Counted from the first letter of the stretch, positions 17,701 to 25,454 are shown. The stretch: DNA of 64,000 nucleotides from Candidatus Dechloromonas phosphorivorans (GCA_016714975.1 JADKBR010000005.1:124001-188000), one strand, 5' to 3'. Made by a program: numbers and translations. Notes: generated from the sequence alone by a model not told the origin.

Positions 17701-17992
17701 GGCCGGCGGGGTCGGGCTCAACCTGACAGCCGCCGATACCGTGATCCACTACGACCCGTGGTGGAACCCGGCCGTCGAAAACCAGGCGACCGACCGCGCC
17801 CACCGCCTCGGCCAGGACAAGCCGGTGTTCGTCTATAAGCTGATCGTCAGCGGCAGCATCGAGGAAAAAATTCTCGCGCTGCAGGAAAGAAAGGCCGAAC
17901 TGGCGGCCGGCATTCTTTCCGAGGATCGCGGCATCGAGCTCAAGTTTGGCACCGACGATCTCGCGGCGCTGTTCGAGCCGCTGCCGGGTTGA
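14714..17992 (+). CDS. SWIM zinc finger SNF2-family helicase
   Basis: A 1092-residue Swi2/Snf2 ATPase. A SWIM zinc finger is at residues 75-85 (CSCPVGSHCKH). The helicase core starts near residue 625 with LRDYQKEGLAWLQFL, then Walker A ILADDMGLGKTAQTL near 652, Walker B LLILDEAQ near 749 and LTGTPLENHLGELWSQFDFL. The second core domain has LVFSQFTSMLALIEEEL near 945 and DRAHRLGQDKPVFVYKLI near 1030. Bacterial homologues translocate on double-stranded DNA or remodel protein-DNA complexes; the exact role is undefined. It follows ubiB by 7 bases, so may be co-transcribed. The stretch 17993-18182 downstream shows no gene. Confidence 0.9.
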   Translation: MLPPTLDTCTEKNLIDWLGQRELDKARSYVDVVQDLEVTPELVRATVPGSARKPYQAMAKLVTGRQGVPLLFSNCSCPVGSHCKHVAAMLLRAIDERGRPDRVSPGVLSWVADLRRASIAVAKKKARPSGARQQLFYMLKWTPDQRHFGVEIAKGKFPDSAEEWWNIERALLSAPQFVNEDDLGILRALWADRLHETGLRAFGLGPRHGAQALERLVASGRLYADNGDGLPLGEGERRPARVGWRVDARGQQRPYLIAQPAAALIIPLQPPWYVDLSEGEAGPLEVAGNPAVVSRLFSLPPLSAKEAGVVAQTLAEVAPDLPKPLEDAAEHLRVVDAPLQAVLQLDTIQTHGNRAWRSYGSSLAGDFFDVARPFFRYADVDVPAGESHEFVTLPEGETVHLKRRPDAEKAALQALTAAGFEKIPSHTLDTFGRPREGIYGLSSEPAWMVFMREGRDALRCAGWQVDCPSDFRHHLLEVDGWEADLVASDNGWFDLDMGIIVDGQRLALAPLLASLFRRDARWLDSVLIDAIADDEPVELQTPLRQRIRVPASRIKPLAATLIDLFDGFSGGDTLRVSRFDAPRLAELNDTSRWQFKGQGDILALADQLRAAQGITSIDSPAGLRLELRDYQKEGLAWLQFLREQNLSGILADDMGLGKTAQTLAHLLLEKEAGRLDRPALIVLPTSLIFNWKHEAARFAPDLSVLSLHGPERKGRFAEIPGHDVILTTYPLLWRDADALMQYSYHLLILDEAQTVKNVQSRGAEAVRKIATRHRLCLTGTPLENHLGELWSQFDFLLPGFLGGGRQFARHWRTPIEKQNDGRRRELLARRIRPFILRRKKEDVAQELPPKTIIVRNVELEGGQRDLYETVRAAMDVKVRDEIASKGFSRSQIVILDALLKLRQVCCDPRLVKAGSARKVKERAKLDLLMAMLPELVDEGRRILVFSQFTSMLALIEEELRAISLDYALLTGDTNDREAPIRSFQAGEVPIFLISLKAGGVGLNLTAADTVIHYDPWWNPAVENQATDRAHRLGQDKPVFVYKLIVSGSIEEKILALQERKAELAAGILSEDRGIELKFGTDDLAALFEPLPG

Positions 17993-18182
17993 GGAAATGG
18001 AATCGGAAGATGTCGCCGGAAGCGCCGCGACGTCACGGAGGTCGCTGGCTATCGTGACCTCGTCGTGCACCCGCCCGCTGATCGAGGCGATAGCGCTACT
18101 GGCCTGCGCCAGACGCCGGGCAGTGCTGGTCCGCACCACGCATCGAATATCGGGCTATGGCGCTGTCGACCGCGCCAGCAGC

Positions 18183-18683
18183 TCAGGCCATCAGAGTTGC
18201 CGCCATCACCCGCTTGAGCGTGCCGCTCAGCGCCAGACGCACCGCCTGCTGGCGAACCTCGGCGCGGGTGCCGGCAAACTGGCAGGTCAGGGCCTCGCAA
18301 CCCCCGTTGCGCTGCGCCCAAGCCAGGCAGACCATGCCCACCGGCTTGCCCGGCATCCCGCCGGTCGGGCCGGCGATCCCGGTAATGGCCAACGCCCAGT
18401 CGCCGCGACTGTGCTTCAGGGCGCCCTGCGCCATCGCCCGGGCGGTAGCCTCGGAAACCGCGCCGTGGCGCTCCAGCGTCGTTACCGGCACGCCCAGCAT
18501 TTCCACCTTGGCGTCATTCGAGTAGGTCACGAAGCCGCGATCGAACCAGGCGGAACTGCCGGCGACGGCCGTCACCGCCTGCGCGGCCCAGCCGCCGGTG
18601 CAGGATTCCGCAGTCGCCAGCCTTTCTCCGCGGTTCAGCAACTCGCGGCCGAGACGTTCGGCAAGCAGTTCGAGTTCGGACAT
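18183..18683 (-). CDS. pncC: Nicotinamide-nucleotide amidase PncC (CinA C-terminal domain)
   Basis: A 166-residue stand-alone CinA C-terminal domain. It shows ATAESCTGGWAAQAVT near residue 20 with the catalytic serine/threonine region, YSNDAKVEMLGV, and AITGIAGPTGGMPGKPVG near residue 110. The enzyme deamidates nicotinamide mononucleotide to nicotinate mononucleotide in NAD recycling. I use the ATG at 18683 (MSELELLAERLG), which is the standard start. The divergent gene begins at most two bases away, so the two promoters must overlap coding sequence or the other gene starts at 18715. Confidence 0.9.
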   Translation of the reverse strand: MSELELLAERLGRELLNRGERLATAESCTGGWAAQAVTAVAGSSAWFDRGFVTYSNDAKVEMLGVPVTTLERHGAVSEATARAMAQGALKHSRGDWALAITGIAGPTGGMPGKPVGMVCLAWAQRNGGCEALTCQFAGTRAEVRQQAVRLALSGTLKRVMAATLMA

Positions 18684-18684
18684 A

Positions 18685-19077
18685 ATGCGCAATCTTATAC
18701 CGGTCCACGTTGTCATGCTCAAGCAACGTGACAATGTCCGCGATTTCCCCGGCCGACGCTGGCTCAACCTGAGCCTGCGCACCGCCCATCTTTCCGGAAT
18801 CGTCCTGCTCGGCGCGGGGCTGCTCGGCGCCGGGAACGTCACTGCCGGTGCCTGGCTGACCCTGATCTCCGGGCTTGCCATGTTCGCCGGCGATGCCTGG
18901 GCGAACCCGGCGCACCTCCGCGAAGTCGCCGGCTTCGGCGTGCTCGCCAAGCTCGGGCTGGTTGCGCTCATGGTGGCTCATCCGGCTTCGGCGCTGCCGG
19001 TGTTCTGGGCGATCCTCGTGATTTCGACACTGCTCTCGCACGCCCCCGGCGCTATCAGACACCGGCGGCTGTTCTAA
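18685..19077 (+). CDS. Small membrane protein of unknown function
   Basis: About 130 residues with three to four hydrophobic segments (HLSGIVLLGAGLLGAG, WLTLISGLAMFAGDAW, VLAKLGLVALMVAH, LPVFWAILVISTLLS) and a basic end (APGAIRHRRLF). I do not recognise a named family. The ATG at 18685 lies two bases from the divergent pncC start; an ATG at 18715 (MLKQRDNVRDFPGRRW) leaves 31 bases between the genes and may be the true start. Strong G/C third positions and consistent hydrophobic pattern support it as real. Confidence 0.65.
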   Translation: MRNLIPVHVVMLKQRDNVRDFPGRRWLNLSLRTAHLSGIVLLGAGLLGAGNVTAGAWLTLISGLAMFAGDAWANPAHLREVAGFGVLAKLGLVALMVAHPASALPVFWAILVISTLLSHAPGAIRHRRLF

Positions 19078-19100
19078 CGTCGAGCCGTTGAACCTCGCTT

Positions 19101-19156
19101 CCGGTTACACAGTCTTACGAAAAACTACGTTGAGTCGCGAAATGGAGCGCTAATAT
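19101..19156 (+). promoter_or_regulatory. Promoter with tandem TTAC direct repeats upstream of glsB-like operon
   Basis: CCGGTTACACA at 19101-19111 and TTACGAAA at 19115-19122 place TTAC at 19105 and 19115, one helical turn apart, with a weaker CTAC at 19125. A possible -35 TTGAGT (19130-19135) and -10 TAATAT (19151-19156) follow with 15-base spacing. Nearly the same sequence (CCGGTTACACA, then CTACGAAA) stands 47 bases ahead of a -10-like element at 33135. Ten-base-spaced direct repeats are typical of OmpR/PhoB-family response regulator sites, but the regulator is unknown. Confidence 0.5.
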
Positions 19157-19203
19157 GGCGGGGCAATTTACGCACAGCATTTTCTAACTGTGGAGTCTTG
19201 ATC

Positions 19204-19464
19204 ATGGGTATCCTGTGGACCATTGTGCTTGGCCTTGTCATCGGCGTGCTGGCAAAATTGCTGCATCCGGGCAAGGAAAACATGGGCTTCATCGCCACCG
19301 TTCTCCTCGGCATCGCCGGCTCCCTCCTTGCCGGCGTCATCGGCCAGTTCCTTGGCTGGTATCAGGCGGGCGAGGGCGCCGGCTTCATCGTCTCGGTCGT
19401 TGTCGCCATCCTCCTGCTGTTCATCTACGGCAAGGTGCGCGCCGGCCAATCGGGCGGGTCCTGA
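19204..19464 (+). CDS. GlsB/YeaQ/YmgE family stress-response membrane protein
   Basis: An 86-residue very hydrophobic protein with three membrane segments and the family pattern ILWTIVLGLVIGVLAKLLHPG near the start and FIATVLLGIAGSLLAGVIGQFLG in the middle. This is the transglycosylase-associated/GlsB family, small inner-membrane proteins induced by stress in several bacteria; a biochemical function is not established. The ATG at 19204 has GGAG eight bases upstream; a TTG at 19198 is less likely. It is the first gene of a three-gene set under the repeat-bearing promoter at 19101-19156. Confidence 0.87.
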   Translation: MGILWTIVLGLVIGVLAKLLHPGKENMGFIATVLLGIAGSLLAGVIGQFLGWYQAGEGAGFIVSVVVAILLLFIYGKVRAGQSGGS

Positions 19465-19480
19465 GCAGGGAGCGCACGAC

Positions 19481-19987
19481 ATGACCGCTGCCACCGCCGA
19501 TGCCGCGTGGGCCGATGCACGCGCGAGCAATCCGACCGAGGCGCTGCGCCAGGAGTGCCGCGCCATGGCCCGCCGCCGCGCGGCACTGGCGGCGGCGACT
19601 TCACTGATCCCGATTCCGGGAATCGACCTGGCGACGGACCTCGCGTTGATGACCCGGCTGATCAATCGCATCAACGAGCATTTCGGCCTCAGCGAGGAAC
19701 AGATCGGCAGGCTCTCCAGCCAGCGCCAGGCGCTCGTCTATCGCCTGCTCGCCGGCGCCGGCGGCACCCTCGCCGCGCGCCTGACGACGCCGGTGCTGAT
19801 CGGGCGCATCGTCCGCATCGTCGGCCTGCGCCTGACGACGATGCAGGCCGCGCGGCTGGTGCCGATCGCCGGCCAAGTCGTCGCCGCCGGGATCGGCTAC
19901 TGGTCGGTCAATACCGTGGCGATGCGTCACATCGCGCATTGCGAGCGCATTGTCGGCGAACTGCAAGGCGGCACGGCACAAGGATGA
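19481..19987 (+). CDS. DUF697-like membrane protein
   Basis: A 168-residue protein. The central SLIPIPGIDLATDLALMTRL followed by INEHFGLSEEQIGRL and a second hydrophobic, Gly/Ala-rich region (LVPIAGQVVAAGIGYWSVN) is the pattern of DUF697/YcjF-type domains, which are often fused to or encoded beside GTPases. No GTPase is present here. The ATG at 19481 is preceded by AGGGAGCG; it follows the glsB-like gene by 16 bases and overlaps the next gene as ATGA, so it belongs to the same operon. Function unknown; envelope stress is suggested only by context. Confidence 0.7.
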   Translation: MTAATADAAWADARASNPTEALRQECRAMARRRAALAAATSLIPIPGIDLATDLALMTRLINRINEHFGLSEEQIGRLSSQRQALVYRLLAGAGGTLAARLTTPVLIGRIVRIVGLRLTTMQAARLVPIAGQVVAAGIGYWSVNTVAMRHIAHCERIVGELQGGTAQG

Positions 19988-20673
19988 ACGCCGGACGCAA
20001 CACCTGCCTTACGCTGCTGACGGGCATGCTGCTGTGCACGGCTGCCGGCGCCGGCACCACCGTCGACCTGACGGCCGAAGCCAGCCGCCCGGCGGCCAAC
20101 GACATGGTGCGCGCCACGGTTTTCGCCGAGGCCAGCGGCAGCAACCCGGGCGAACTGGCGCGCCGCGTCAATCAGGACATCACCGAAGGACTCAAGGTCA
20201 TCAAGGCGAGGCCGGGTATCTCGGTCAAGAGCGGCCGCCAGAGCACCTTCCCGGTCTATTCGCAGAACCAGAAGATAGAAAGCTGGCTCGTCCGCTCGGA
20301 ACTGATTCTCGAATCGCGCGACGCGGCGGCGGTTTCCGAGCTGCTCGGCCAGTTGCAGCAGATGCGGCTGGCGGTCAGCGACGTCAGTCAACTGCCGGCG
20401 CCGGAGACGCGCCGGAAGGTCGAGGACGCAGCGACGCGCGAGGCGATTGCCGCCTTTCGCCAGCGGGCCGCGGTCGTCGCCGAGGTGCTCGGCAAGCCGT
20501 ACACGATTCGTCACCTGAGCATCCATCAGAGCGGCCAGATGCCGCCGATGCCAATGCCGCGGGCCGGCCGCACCATGGTGGCCGAGATGGCGGCGGCGCC
20601 GCCGGTGCCGATGGAAGCGGGAGAAAGCCTGGTGACGACGACCGTCAGCGGCCAGGTCGAAATGGCCGACTGA
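19984..20673 (+). CDS. SIMPL-domain (DUF541) secreted protein
   Basis: A 229-residue protein with a signal peptide (CLTLLTGMLLCTAAGAGTT) and a SIMPL/DUF541 domain: DLTAEASRPAANDMVRATVF, then SGSNPGELARRVNQDI, SVKSGRQSTFPVY and the repeat half with IRHLSIHQSGQMPPM. Members of this family are periplasmic or outer-membrane-associated and of mostly unknown role. A Met/Pro/Ala-rich linker near residue 190 is unusual. It overlaps the previous gene by four bases and ends six bases from the convergent moeA. Confidence 0.82.
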   Translation: MNAGRNTCLTLLTGMLLCTAAGAGTTVDLTAEASRPAANDMVRATVFAEASGSNPGELARRVNQDITEGLKVIKARPGISVKSGRQSTFPVYSQNQKIESWLVRSELILESRDAAAVSELLGQLQQMRLAVSDVSQLPAPETRRKVEDAATREAIAAFRQRAAVVAEVLGKPYTIRHLSIHQSGQMPPMPMPRAGRTMVAEMAAAPPVPMEAGESLVTTTVSGQVEMAD

Positions 20674-20679
20674 CCCCGG

Positions 20680-21933
20680 CTACAGCCCGTCGAACAACTG
20701 CACCTGCACGCTGTCGCCGGCATTCACTCCGGCGCACTCCTCCGGCAGCACGACAAAACAGTTGGCCTCGGACATCGAGCGCAGCACGCCCGATCCCTGG
20801 TTGCCGGTGATTTTGACCTGCCAGCGGCCGTCGACCGCGACCACCTGCCCGCGAAGGTATTCACGGCGTCCCGGCTGTTTCTTGATCGCATTGCCGGCGG
20901 CGACGGTCAGCAGCGGGCGCTCGGGTAAGGGGTCGAGGCCGGACAGGCGGAGCAGCGCGTCGAGCGCGAACTGCGTGTAGCTGACCATAACCGCCACCGG
21001 GTTGCCGGGTAGCCCGAACAGCCACGCCTTGCCGACCCTGCCGAAGGCCATCGGGCGGCCGGGCTTGATGTTGAGTTTCCAGAAGCTGACCTCGCCCAGC
21101 TTGTCGAGAATGTCGCGGACGAAATCGGCCTCGCCGACCGAGACGCCGCCGGTGGTGATGATCGCATCGGCTGCCTGCGCGGCTTCGGCGAGCGTTGCTT
21201 CGAGTGCTTCCGGACGATCTGGAACGACGCCGAGGTCGATGATGTCGGCGCCGAGCCGGGTCAGCAGGCCGTGCAGGGTGTAGCGGTTGCTGTCGTACAC
21301 CTCGCCCGGCGCCAGTGGCTTGCCGATCGATGCCAGTTCGTCGCCGGTCGAGAAGAAGGCGACGCGCAGGCGGCGCCTGACCTCGACTTCGGCAATGCCG
21401 AGCGAGGCGATCAGCCCCAGTTCGGCCGGGCCGACCCGCTTGCCGGCCGGCAATGCGACGGCACCGCGTGCCAGATCCTCGCCGGCGCGGCGGGTGTTCT
21501 GGCCCTGCCGCTGGCCGGCGGGAACGATCACGACGCCATCCTCGAGCCGTGTCGCCTCCTGGACGACGACGGTATCCGCGCCTGCCGGCAGCACGGCGCC
21601 GGTCATGATGCGCACCGCCTGTCCCTTGCCGACGAGTCCCGAGAAGGCGCTCCCGGCAAAGGCGGTGCCGACCACGGTCAGCCGCGTTTCGCCGGTGGCG
21701 GCAAGGCCGGCGAAGTGCACCGCGTAGCCGTCCATCGCCGAGTTGTCATGCGCCGGGACATCGTGCGGGGCGATGATGTCGGCAGCCAGGATGCGCCCGA
21801 GCGCGCCGCGCACCGGCACCAATTCCCGGCCGGCGATCGGCACGACCTCCGCCAGCATGCGATCGCGCGCCTCGGCGGCGGAGAGGGCGCGGTTTTCGGG
21901 AGCGCGCGAAAGGCAGGAGGAGGTATCGGTCAT
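20680..21933 (-). CDS. moeA: Molybdopterin molybdenumtransferase MoeA
   Basis: A 417-residue MoeA that inserts molybdate (or tungstate) into adenylylated molybdopterin. Recognisable parts are VPAHDNSAMDGYAV near residue 70, the GDEL-type FFSTGDELASIGKPL with YDSNRYTL near 200, the MoeA/MogA motif ITTGGVSVGEADFV near 265 and GKAWLFGLPGNPVAVMVSY near 310. I use the ATG at 21933, preceded by AGGAAATGATGCG; it follows tupA by four bases. As the last gene of a tungstate uptake operon it may be tuned to tungsten cofactor assembly for the aldehyde oxidoreductase 9 kb away. Confidence 0.95.
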   Translation of the reverse strand: MTDTSSCLSRAPENRALSAAEARDRMLAEVVPIAGRELVPVRGALGRILAADIIAPHDVPAHDNSAMDGYAVHFAGLAATGETRLTVVGTAFAGSAFSGLVGKGQAVRIMTGAVLPAGADTVVVQEATRLEDGVVIVPAGQRQGQNTRRAGEDLARGAVALPAGKRVGPAELGLIASLGIAEVEVRRRLRVAFFSTGDELASIGKPLAPGEVYDSNRYTLHGLLTRLGADIIDLGVVPDRPEALEATLAEAAQAADAIITTGGVSVGEADFVRDILDKLGEVSFWKLNIKPGRPMAFGRVGKAWLFGLPGNPVAVMVSYTQFALDALLRLSGLDPLPERPLLTVAAGNAIKKQPGRREYLRGQVVAVDGRWQVKITGNQGSGVLRSMSEANCFVVLPEECAGVNAGDSVQVQLFDGL

Positions 21934-21937
21934 CGCA

Positions 21938-22744
21938 TCATTTCCTGGCGTTGGGGAAGAAGACCTGCTGGCCGTCGGCGCGGAAGCTGGCAATCGCTTC
22001 CTGGCCGGCCGGCGAGGTCAGCCACCGGGCGAAGCGCTCGGCGGGGTCCTTTTTGACATGCGGATGGCGCGCCGGATTCACCGGAATCACGCCATAAGGG
22101 TTGAAGAGCACCGGGTCGCCGGCGAGCACCAGGTCGAGGTCGCGACGATTCCTGAAGGCATACCACGTGGCCCGGTCCGACAGCGTATAGGCATTGGTCG
22201 CCGCCGCCATGTTCAGTGTCGGGCCCATCCCGCTGCCGGTCTCCTTGTAGCCGGCCAGCCCCTTCGGATCGACACCGGCCTCCTTCCACAGGCGCAGTTC
22301 GGCGGCGTGCGTGCCGCTCTTGTCGCCGCGCGAGATGAACGGCTGGCCGCTGGCGGCGATCGCCTTCAGGGCATTCAGCGCACTGCCGGCATTGCGGATT
22401 TTCGCCGGGTCGTCCTTCGGCCCGATGAAGACGAAGTCGTTGTACATCACGTCCTGGCGGTAGCTGCCATAACCTTCGGCGACGAACTTGTCCTCGGCGG
22501 CACGGTCATGCACGAGCAGCACGTCGGCATCGCCGCGGCGGCCGATGTCAAGCGCCTGGCCGGTGCCGACGGCGACGACGCGCACCCTGATCCCGGTCGA
22601 CTGCTCGAACTTGGGCAAAATCCAGCCGAACAGGCCGGACTGCTCGGTCGACGTGGTCGACGCGACGACCAGTGTTTCCTCGGCGTGAACCGGGCCGGCC
22701 AGCAGGCCGAGGACAAGCATCAATGATCGAAAGCGATGCGCCAT
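21938..22744 (-). CDS. tupA: Tungstate ABC transporter substrate-binding protein TupA
   Basis: A 268-residue periplasmic binding protein with a signal peptide (MLVLGLLAGPVHAEE). The mature start LVVASTTSTEQSGLFGWILP carries the TTST oxyanion-binding motif typical of TupA. Further family marks are VVAVGTGQALDIGRRGDADVL and FISRGDKSGTHAAELRLW. TupA binds tungstate with very high affinity and excludes sulfate. The ATG at 22744 lies 25 bases inside the end of tupC. The gene order along transcription is tupB-tupC-tupA-moeA rather than the common tupA-B-C. Confidence 0.92.
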   Translation of the reverse strand: MAHRFRSLMLVLGLLAGPVHAEETLVVASTTSTEQSGLFGWILPKFEQSTGIRVRVVAVGTGQALDIGRRGDADVLLVHDRAAEDKFVAEGYGSYRQDVMYNDFVFIGPKDDPAKIRNAGSALNALKAIAASGQPFISRGDKSGTHAAELRLWKEAGVDPKGLAGYKETGSGMGPTLNMAAATNAYTLSDRATWYAFRNRRDLDLVLAGDPVLFNPYGVIPVNPARHPHVKKDPAERFARWLTSPAGQEAIASFRADGQQVFFPNARK

Positions 22745-23439
22745 GGCAGTTCTCCTTGCATGAAAGCCCGCGCCGCCGGCGATTGCGGGTGGGCGAAAAA
22801 GCGTTGCGCCGGTTCGTGCTCCTGCACGCGGCCCTCCGCCAGAAAGATGATGTCGTCGGCGAGCCGGGTGGCCTGCCCGAGATTGTGCGTCGTCATCAGC
22901 ACCTTGGCGCCTTCGGTGCGGATTTCGCGGATGATGCGCTCGACAGCATCGGTCGCGGTCGGGTCGAGGCTGGCCGTCGGCTCGTCGAGCAGCAGCAGCC
23001 GCGGGCGCATCGCCCAGGCGCGAGCCAGCGCCAGGCGCTGGCGTTCGCCGCCCGAGAGCAAGCGCGCGCAATCACGGACGCGATGGGCGAGGCCGACGCG
23101 CTCCAGCACCTCCATCGTCCGCGTCTTGCGTTCGGCGGGGCTGAGCGCCTGCGGCCGCAGCGCGAACTCGACATTGGTCAGCACCGAGAGGCGCAGCAGC
23201 ATCGGCTGCTGGAAGACCATCGCCAGACGGCCATCGGGCCGCGCCGAGTTGCCCCAAAAAATCGACCCGCCGTGTGCCGGCAGCAGCCCGGCGAGCAGGC
23301 GCAGCAACAGGGTCTTGCCGGCACCGTTGGGGCCGAGGACGACGCTGATCCCCTCGCCCGACAGTTCGAGGTCGAGCCCGGCAAGGACAGTCCGCCCGTC
23401 GGGGGCGAAGCGCAGCCCGGCCAGACGCAGCGGGAACAT
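22720..23439 (-). CDS. tupC: Tungstate ABC transporter ATP-binding protein TupC
   Basis: A 239-residue ABC ATPase with Walker A LGPNGAGKTLLLRLL near residue 38, Q-loop VFQQPMLL, signature LLSGGERQRLALARA near residue 137 and Walker B RLLLLDEPTASLDP; the switch histidine is in LMTTHNLGQA. It powers tungstate import with TupB. The ATG at 23439 shares one base with the tupB stop. The 25-base overlap with tupA downstream is longer than the other junctions. Confidence 0.92.
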   Translation of the reverse strand: MFPLRLAGLRFAPDGRTVLAGLDLELSGEGISVVLGPNGAGKTLLLRLLAGLLPAHGGSIFWGNSARPDGRLAMVFQQPMLLRLSVLTNVEFALRPQALSPAERKTRTMEVLERVGLAHRVRDCARLLSGGERQRLALARAWAMRPRLLLLDEPTASLDPTATDAVERIIREIRTEGAKVLMTTHNLGQATRLADDIIFLAEGRVQEHEPAQRFFAHPQSPAARAFMQGELPWRIAFDH

Positions 23440-24134
23440 CAGCCGTACCTCCGCGCCGCCCAGCAGCGGACATGGTGCGCGGCGACGTTGAGGCCGACGA
23501 TGATCGACATCAGGACGATGCCCAGGGCAATCGACAGCGCCAGATCGCCCTTGCTGGTTTCCAGCGCGATCGCCGTCGTCATGACCCGCGTATAGCCATC
23601 GATGTTGCCGCCGACGATCATCACCGCGCCGACTTCGGACATCGCCCGCCCCAGCCCGGCCAGCGTGGCGACCGACAGCGAGAAACGGCAATCGGCGAGC
23701 AGCAGCGCGACGGCCTGGGGGCGGCTGATGCCGATCAGCGACAGTTCCGGCGCGTAGTCACGCCAGGCATCCTCGACGATCTGCCGGGTCACGGCGGCGA
23801 TCAGCGGCACGACGAGGATGGTCTGGGCGACGATCATCGCCGACGGCGAGAACAGCAGGCCGTAAGCGCCGAGCGGGCCGCTGCGCGACAGCGCCAGATA
23901 AACCAGCACGCCGACCACCACCGACGGCAAACCCATCAGTGCATTGAGGCCAACGATCAGGGCCCCGCGTCCGCGAAAATCCGCCACCGCCAGCCAGGCG
24001 CCGATGGGCAGGCCGACCAGCGTACCGATGGCGAGCGCGGAGAGACTCACGCGCAACGAGAGCAGGACAATGTCGAGCAGGCGATGGTCGAAGCTGCCCA
24101 ACAAGCTGAGCGCTTCCAGCAGGGTCGAGGTCAT
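23439..24134 (-). CDS. tupB: Tungstate ABC transporter permease TupB
   Basis: A 231-residue permease with five to six membrane segments. The coupling EAA-like loop is YAPELSLIGISRPQAVALLL near residue 150, and the AMSEVGAVMIVGGNIDGYTR stretch is highly typical of TupB. The ATG at 24134 (MTSTLLEALSLLG) is chosen; an in-frame extension to 24269 is Pro/Gly-rich and unlikely. It is the first gene of tupBCA-moeA and is divergent from mobA, with 155 bases between the starts. Confidence 0.92.
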   Translation of the reverse strand: MTSTLLEALSLLGSFDHRLLDIVLLSLRVSLSALAIGTLVGLPIGAWLAVADFRGRGALIVGLNALMGLPSVVVGVLVYLALSRSGPLGAYGLLFSPSAMIVAQTILVVPLIAAVTRQIVEDAWRDYAPELSLIGISRPQAVALLLADCRFSLSVATLAGLGRAMSEVGAVMIVGGNIDGYTRVMTTAIALETSKGDLALSIALGIVLMSIIVGLNVAAHHVRCWAARRYG

Positions 24135-24289
24135 GGATTCAGGCTTGGCAACCCCGATGGTCGGTGACCCACCGGGCGTTGCGAGGATACCACCGGGGCT
24201 GGCATTTGGCTGCGGGCCGAACCGGAGATTGATTGCCGGGTTAAACTGGCCGCTGTTTCCTGTTTCCATCAGCGGAGCCCTTCACCGGG

Positions 24290-24922
24290 ATGAACGAAAA
24301 AATCACGGGTGTCGTTCTGGCCGGCGGCCTTGGCCGCCGGATGGGCGGCAGCGACAAGGGCCTCGAGGAACTGCGCGGGCGGCCGCTGGCGGCCTGGGTG
24401 GTGGAACGCCTGGCGCCACAGGTCGATGAACTGCTGATCAGCGCCAACCGCAACGGTGGGCGTTACGCCGCCCTTGGCCACCGTGTCGTAGGCGACCGCA
24501 TTGCCGGCTTCGCCGGTCCGCTGGCTGGCCTGCACGCGGCGCTGGAGGCCGCCGCGCACCCGCTGGTCGCGACCGTGCCCTGCGATTCGCCCTTCCTGCC
24601 AGGCGATCTGATTTCACGGCTTCTTTCGGCGTTGACCGCGCCCGGAACGAAGTCCCCTCAAGGTGGCCTTGGGTCATGGGGGACAACCGGCGCCGATGTC
24701 GCCATCGCCCGCACGGCCGAGCGTGCACATCCGGTATTCTGCTTGTGCAAGCGCGACCTGCTGCCGCACCTGACCGCCTTTCTGGCGGGTGGTGAACGCA
24801 GTGTGGCTGGCTGGCACGCGAAGCTAAATGTGGTCGAAGTCGCGTTCGACGACGAGGCCGAGGCGTTCGAGAATATCAATACCCGTGAAGAACTGGGGCG
24901 CATTGACAAGGTACAGGACTAA
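24290..24922 (+). CDS. mobA: Molybdenum cofactor guanylyltransferase MobA
   Basis: A 210-residue enzyme that adds GMP to the pterin cofactor to make the bis-MGD form. The nucleotide-binding start is VVLAGGLGRRMGGSDKGLEE; FAGPLAGLHAAL and VATVPCDSPFLP (metal Asp) follow, then HPVFCLCKRDLLPHL. Between ALTA and ADVAIA there are about 17 extra residues (PGTKSPQGGLGSWGTTG) that the family does not normally have; the DNA there is a palindromic repeat (24652-24684). AOR-type enzymes use a bis-pterin without nucleotide, so MobA more likely serves other molybdoenzymes, such as the nitrate reductase implied by napF. Confidence 0.93.
   Translation: MNEKITGVVLAGGLGRRMGGSDKGLEELRGRPLAAWVVERLAPQVDELLISANRNGGRYAALGHRVVGDRIAGFAGPLAGLHAALEAAAHPLVATVPCDSPFLPGDLISRLLSALTAPGTKSPQGGLGSWGTTGADVAIARTAERAHPVFCLCKRDLLPHLTAFLAGGERSVAGWHAKLNVVEVAFDDEAEAFENINTREELGRIDKVQD
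24652..24684. repeat. Palindromic repeat inserted in frame within mobA
   Basis: GTCCCC at 24652-24657 pairs with GGGGAC at 24679-24684, and CAAGG at 24659-24663 pairs with CCTTG at 24667-24671, leaving a small TGG loop and an asymmetric bulge. The element is in frame and adds residues absent from typical MobA, like the protein-coding palindromic elements known from some bacteria. No second copy was noticed in this window. Confidence 0.5.
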
Positions 24923-24933
24923 CGGTTCGGCGG

Positions 24934-25359
24934 CTATTCCGGCAACTGGACATGTCCTTGGTCATCGAGCGGGAAGAACGGGTTCCAGCAGATCTCCCAG
25001 AGAAAACCGTCGGGGTCGGCAAAGTAACCGCGGTAGCCGCCCCAGAACACCTTGTCGGCGGGCCGGGCAAGTCGTGCGCCGGCAACAACCGCTTCGGCCA
25101 GCAGTTTGTCCACGGCTGTCTCCGAGTCGACATTGTGGGCCAGCGTGAACCCCGGAAAACCGGTGCCGGCAGCGGAGACATTGGCATCCTCGGCCAGTGC
25201 ATCGCGCTGAAAGAGGCCGAAGACGATGCTGCCGGCATTGAAGAAGGCAATCCCGGGCCGACTGGCTGAAGACTCGCGCCAGCCAAGCGCTGCATAGAAG
25301 GCGCGGCTGCAGGCGAGGTCACTGACCCCGAGGGTGACGAAGCTGATGGTCTGGCGCAT
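24934..25359 (-). CDS. Glyoxalase/bleomycin-resistance (VOC) family protein
   Basis: A 141-residue two-module VOC-fold protein: FVTLGVSDLACSRAFYAALGW at the N-terminus, GIAFFNAGSIVFGLFQRDAL in the first half and GGYRGYFADPDGFLWEICWNP at the C-terminus, where Glu of WEI is the usual metal ligand position. Members include glyoxalases, dioxygenases and binding proteins; the first module lacks the His ligand, so it may not be a metal enzyme. It ends 12 bases from the convergent mobA. Substrate unknown. Confidence 0.85.
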   Translation of the reverse strand: MRQTISFVTLGVSDLACSRAFYAALGWRESSASRPGIAFFNAGSIVFGLFQRDALAEDANVSAAGTGFPGFTLAHNVDSETAVDKLLAEAVVAGARLARPADKVFWGGYRGYFADPDGFLWEICWNPFFPLDDQGHVQLPE

Positions 25360-25454
25360 GCTGCAGGCAGTCCTGAATGGAAGGGGACGTCAGTTTATGC
25401 CCGGGCCCCGGTTGGGCGTAGTATTCAGATTCCCGGTTTTGCGAGGCCGCCATC

